Part shown: positions 13,960-16,865 of the stretch, piece by piece | Layout: every line of letters begins with the position of its first letter | Numbering within the stretch: position 1 is the stretch's first letter | Assembly: GCA_947002045.1 (NCBI GenBank) | Contig: CAMQJB010000043.1 | Span: 1-16,865 of the forward strand | Length of the DNA stretch: 16,865 nucleotides | Direction: 5' to 3' | From: an uncultured Collinsella sp. | GTDB lineage: Bacteria; Actinomycetota; Coriobacteriia; Coriobacteriales; Coriobacteriaceae | Program-made: the position numbers and the translations under genes | The notes under the pieces: generated by a model | Seen by the model: only the letters and a program-made list of their open reading frames with translations | The model's database searches: none | What the model was told of the DNA's origin: nothing

Positions 13960-16401
13960 CTACCCCAGCGAGCGGTTGAGGGAGCCGAGCTCATCGTTAC
14001 CCATGGTGCGCCACATTTGATAGATGCAGCCGCGCGCCAAGAAAAAGAAGCCGTTGTCGACGAGTTGCACGGCGGCATCCGCGAGTTGATTGGTCACGGC
14101 GGGCACCGGCGGCAGCTCAAGACCTGCCTTGCGGATGGTCTCGACAGCCTCCTCAAACGTGGGCGGTTTGATGACGCCCATCTCGTTCATAAGGCCCTGC
14201 ATTTCCTCCTGCGCACTGCCGCCCGACTCCTCGCCGCGCGGCACCAGGCGATAACATGCCAGCGCCAGCTCGAGCTGGTCGCAGTTCCAGTAGGCGAATG
14301 CCAGGCGATAGAACAGGTAACCGATCGAAGGCCGGTCGCTGGCAATGCGCAGGCCGTGACGCGCTACCTCGATAATCTCGTCATAACGCTCCAGGCGTGC
14401 TAGCACGTTAATCAGGGCAAAGTGAGACTGCATGGACGAGCGCGCCAAGTCGTAGAGACGGCGCACCTCGGGCAGCGCACGCTCAAAGTCCTCTTGTTCG
14501 GCGTAAAAGCTGCAAATCTCGTGCTGGGCAAAATACAGCGCATCGGGAGCGCGAAGGATACGCACGGAACGGTCCTCCTCCATCACCGGCAGCACCATGC
14601 GCACCAGCTGGTTGTCGCAGAACTGGGTCTGCACTGGGCCCGTCGCCAAAAGCTCAGCAACAGTACACTTGGCTTCCAGCTCCTCGACAAGGCGAGAAAA
14701 GCCCTCGAAAGCACCGGCTCGGTCAACTTTGGATTGCTCGCGCAGCTCGACGACACGGGCGACATACGGATCGTTGTCCTCCTCCATGACCTCAAGCTCG
14801 TCAGCCGTATCAGCGAGCAGCAGATCGCGAAGCGCAGGCGGCAATGGACGATGGTCATCGCGTGGTCGGGCGTGAACCTCTGCAGGCTCAATCATGTCCG
14901 GCGCATCTGCCTCATATGCCTCGAGCAAATGCTTGCAGGGCATGTCGTCCATATCCATGCTCTCAAGATCCTTGGCGACAGAAACGCAATCGGCCAGATA
15001 AGCCGCACGGCCAAAGGAGTACGTTTTAACAACGCGCTCGCCCTGCTCGCCGTCGGGAGCCGCAATCTGCACGTAGCAGCGCGTGATGCGAGCACCCGAA
15101 GCAAAGCAAGCCGCCGCGAGTGTAAGCGCAATACGCGCATCGTGCTCGGTGGCCCATGCTGCGCGCTTAGGCTCATCTACCTCGCGCCAGGCGTCATCTT
15201 GAGCATCGTATTCGCGCCGCGGCATAGCATCGACAACCGTGCGGCCAAATCGCACCAGCATGATGCCCTCGGCGACGTTCGCTCGATAGGTGTAATCGAG
15301 CCGCGTGATCACGTTGAGCGCTTCTACGATACGTGCAAAGCGGGTGCGAACGTCCCACTCTCCACCCGGCTGGCACGCAACCGTCCCCGGCTTGGCCCAC
15401 GGGTTGTCATTCGACAGCGTTTCGAGCAAGCGAGGAACGTCGTTTGTCGTCTTGCTGATATGCCATAGGTCGAAGAGCGAGCAGCCCTCAAAGCTTGGCG
15501 ACGAGGCAACGGGGCCCAACCCTGCTCCAATACGCTCAAGGATGCCCGATAGGCGGTTCAGGCGGCACTCGACGGCAAGCAGGGTATCGATCTCGTCCTG
15601 GTCCAGCGGGCTACGGTCAAAATTGAGATAGAAGAGCCTCGAGCGATCGATGCGCGCCAGGCTCATTTCGGTTTTAGCCGCTATGGTGCGCAGGCGTGGC
15701 AGATTAACTTCGCCCATCAAAGCGGCGGCATAGCGCTCAATGCCACTTGGATTATCTGTATGGTCAATGCGGTAGAGCAACGTTTCAATTGCATCGGGCA
15801 GCGGCGTGGAATCAAAACCCAGCAGTACCTCAACCGGCTCGGGGAGTTTTACAAGTTTGATCTTGTCGACGGCATTTTTCATGCCCTCGTCGAGGCCGTC
15901 ACCGTTTGCCGTGCTTGAGATGGAGTTTTCAGAATCGGCGAATATCACGTAACGCAAGAACATCGAGGCCATGAACTCGCCGTAGCGAAGGCTGCGCGTC
16001 GAATTCCACGTCTCGCGATCGGATTGTTCGCGCATGGTTCCTTCGGGAGAGCCGATGACTCGCGCCCGGGAGCGCATCGTCCCATCGGCACCCCTGACCG
16101 CAATCTCACCGATGTTGGAATCGGACTCGTCGAGAATCAGTTGCATGTCGGGATCGTCGGGCAGCGACATCTCGTTAACGGGACGGTCCACCTTATAGAC
16201 CTCACCCGAAACGCTCACGTAGCCCAAAAGCGACACATGGCTTTTGCCGACGAATTCGACGACATAGCATGATTCATGCGGGTCCTCGCCAAAGAGCTTC
16301 CAAACCACGCCATACGAGCGTCCCGCAGGCTGCTCGGGCATGGCCGGAAAGCGCTTTTTGGGATCGAGAAACCTGAGCTTGTATGTCGGACGCTCTGCCA
16401 C
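13960..16401 (-). CDS. Large protein of unknown function with TPR-like C-terminal repeats
   Basis: I do not recognise the family of this 813-residue protein. It has no signal peptide or membrane helix, so it is probably cytoplasmic. The first 160 residues look beta-rich and mixed. Residues 200-480 are mostly helical, with no metal cluster or P-loop seen. An acidic, charged linker lies near 495-545. Residues about 620-725 form helical pairs like tetratricopeptide repeats (ALYFAQHEICSFYAEQEDFERAL, then HFALINVLARLERYDEIIEVARHGL, then YLFYRLAFAYWNCDQLELALACY), suggesting protein-protein contacts. The start is GTG 16401 with AGGGTG about 9 bases upstream. It is a single gene between the ATPase and the tRNA-Arg genes. 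Its uninterrupted frame and ordinary codon use argue that it is expressed. Confidence 0.85.
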   Translation of the reverse strand: MAERPTYKLRFLDPKKRFPAMPEQPAGRSYGVVWKLFGEDPHESCYVVEFVGKSHVSLLGYVSVSGEVYKVDRPVNEMSLPDDPDMQLILDESDSNIGEIAVRGADGTMRSRARVIGSPEGTMREQSDRETWNSTRSLRYGEFMASMFLRYVIFADSENSISSTANGDGLDEGMKNAVDKIKLVKLPEPVEVLLGFDSTPLPDAIETLLYRIDHTDNPSGIERYAAALMGEVNLPRLRTIAAKTEMSLARIDRSRLFYLNFDRSPLDQDEIDTLLAVECRLNRLSGILERIGAGLGPVASSPSFEGCSLFDLWHISKTTNDVPRLLETLSNDNPWAKPGTVACQPGGEWDVRTRFARIVEALNVITRLDYTYRANVAEGIMLVRFGRTVVDAMPRREYDAQDDAWREVDEPKRAAWATEHDARIALTLAAACFASGARITRCYVQIAAPDGEQGERVVKTYSFGRAAYLADCVSVAKDLESMDMDDMPCKHLLEAYEADAPDMIEPAEVHARPRDDHRPLPPALRDLLLADTADELEVMEEDNDPYVARVVELREQSKVDRAGAFEGFSRLVEELEAKCTVAELLATGPVQTQFCDNQLVRMVLPVMEEDRSVRILRAPDALYFAQHEICSFYAEQEDFERALPEVRRLYDLARSSMQSHFALINVLARLERYDEIIEVARHGLRIASDRPSIGYLFYRLAFAYWNCDQLELALACYRLVPRGEESGGSAQEEMQGLMNEMGVIKPPTFEEAVETIRKAGLELPPVPAVTNQLADAAVQLVDNGFFFLARGCIYQMWRTMGNDELGSLNRSLG

Positions 16402-16534
16402 GAAATATCACCCTGATCGGCCGTCTAAAGAAAGAGCGCGCCACGGGCTCACCGAGGCGCATACTCGAAATCTTACACGAGTCGATGAGAAATAGTCCCC
16501 TTTGACCGAGGTTCGAATCCATGCGGTGTTTACG

Positions 16535-16565
16535 TAAAAGAAAAGCCCCCGTCGCCGGAGGCTTT
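16535..16565 (-). terminator. Intrinsic terminator of the first tRNA-Arg
   Basis: On the minus strand AAAGCCTCCG, loop GCGA and CGGGGGCTTT form a 10-bp stem with one G-U pair, followed by a T-rich tail ending TTTTA. It starts about 10 bases past the encoded CCA. Confidence 0.85.
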
Positions 16566-16575
16566 CAATTTCAAT

Positions 16576-16652
16576 TGGTGCGGCGTATAGGATTCGAACC
16601 TATGACGTTCTGATTCGTAGTCAGACCCTCTATCCAGCTGAGGTAACGCCGC
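16576..16652 (-). tRNA. tRNA-Arg (anticodon ACG)
   Basis: The minus strand folds as a full cloverleaf. Acceptor GCGGCGT pairs with ACGCCGC and the discriminator is A. The anticodon stem TCTGA/TCAGA holds CTACGAA (anticodon ACG, normally edited to ICG to read CGU, CGC and CGA). The T arm is ATAGG/CCTAT around TTCGAAT. CCA is encoded at 16578-16576. The length is 77 bases with CCA. Confidence 0.97.
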
Positions 16653-16664
16653 GACTTATTGATT

Positions 16665-16693
16665 ATTATGCACATGGACTGAATAATGGTCAA
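16665..16693 (-). promoter_or_regulatory. Sigma-70-type promoter of the first tRNA-Arg
   Basis: On the minus strand TTGACC (16693-16688), a 17-base spacer and CATAAT (16670-16665) form a near-consensus promoter. The -10 ends 12 bases before the tRNA 5' end. This is the best promoter match noticed in the window. It implies that the first tRNA-Arg is transcribed on its own as well as possibly by read-through from the second copy. Confidence 0.75.
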
Positions 16694-16778
16694 GCGTTTT
16701 TTCAAAAAAAGTTATCGAATTTGATTTTTACTCATTTGGAGGGCTTGGCACGATCTTCGGTGCATCGCGATATAAGAA

Positions 16779-16800
16779 AAGCCCCCGTCTCCGGAAGCTT
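16779..16800 (-). terminator. Terminator of the second tRNA-Arg, weaker than the first
   Basis: On the minus strand AAGCTTCCG, loop GAGA and CGGGGGCTT form a 9-bp stem with two G-U pairs, followed by TTCTTATA. It is a diverged copy of the terminator at 16535-16565, with a shorter T tract. Confidence 0.65.
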
Positions 16801-16810
16801 AAAACTCAAT

Positions 16811-16865
16811 TGGTGCGGCGTATAGGATTCGAACCTATGACGTTCTGATTCGTAGTCAGACCCTC
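16811..16865 (-). tRNA. tRNA-Arg (anticodon ACG), partial at window end
   Basis: The 55 bases seen are the 3' part of a second tRNA-Arg (anticodon loop, T arm, acceptor strand and encoded CCA). They are identical to the corresponding bases of the tRNA at 16576-16652. The 5' part lies beyond the window. Confidence 0.93.

Overview
The window reads like chromosomal DNA of a high-GC Gram-positive gut anaerobe of the Coriobacteriia, most like Collinsella. This is an inference from GC-rich codon use, the gene families present and the compact gene order; no marker gene here proves it. Twelve protein genes are supported. All run on the minus strand except one, a D,D-carboxypeptidase. There are also two complete tRNA genes and one partial tRNA gene.

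Layout, left to right. 1-195: non-coding, with a very long hairpin just past htpG. 196-2220: htpG (Hsp90). 2423-2860: an ElaA-like GNAT acetyltransferase whose N-terminus is cut off by about 195 bases of C, G and A homopolymers (2867-3061), most likely corrupted sequence. 3134-5197: a three-gene polysaccharide control module, transcribed as chain-length/adaptor protein, tyrosine kinase, then PHP-type tyrosine phosphatase. 5376-7532: a PhoR-type sensor kinase and its OmpR-family response regulator. 7597-8472: pstB, the phosphate ABC transporter ATPase, without pstS, pstC or pstA. 8576-10535: a second two-component pair closely resembling VanS/VanR. 10733-12073 (plus): a secreted penicillin-binding D,D-carboxypeptidase, divergent from the VanR-like gene. 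12098-12487: the carboxypeptidase terminator, a 91-bp duplication holding a tRNA-Ser 3' end, a palindrome-rich insert, and an intact tRNA-Ser(GCT). 12556-13638: an AAA-type ATPase with a C-terminal winged helix, preceded by a regular array of short dyads. 13960-16401: an 813-residue protein of unknown function with TPR-like repeats. 16535-16865: two tandem tRNA-Arg(ACG) genes, the second cut by the window end.

How the genes fit together. The PhoR-like pair beside pstB suggests phosphate-starvation sensing. The VanRS-like pair facing the carboxypeptidase suggests control of peptidoglycan stem-peptide trimming. The kinase/phosphatase module would control export or polymerisation of a capsule or exopolysaccharide. 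The 10.5-to-3.1 kb stretch is therefore an envelope and phosphate regulatory block, although gaps of 64-178 bases suggest several promoters.

The least explained items are the dyad array before the ATPase gene, the palindrome-rich insert in the tRNA-Ser duplication, the TPR-like protein, the divergent operator-like palindromes, and the homopolymer block that breaks the acetyltransferase gene. No complete new multi-gene system can be demonstrated from this window alone.
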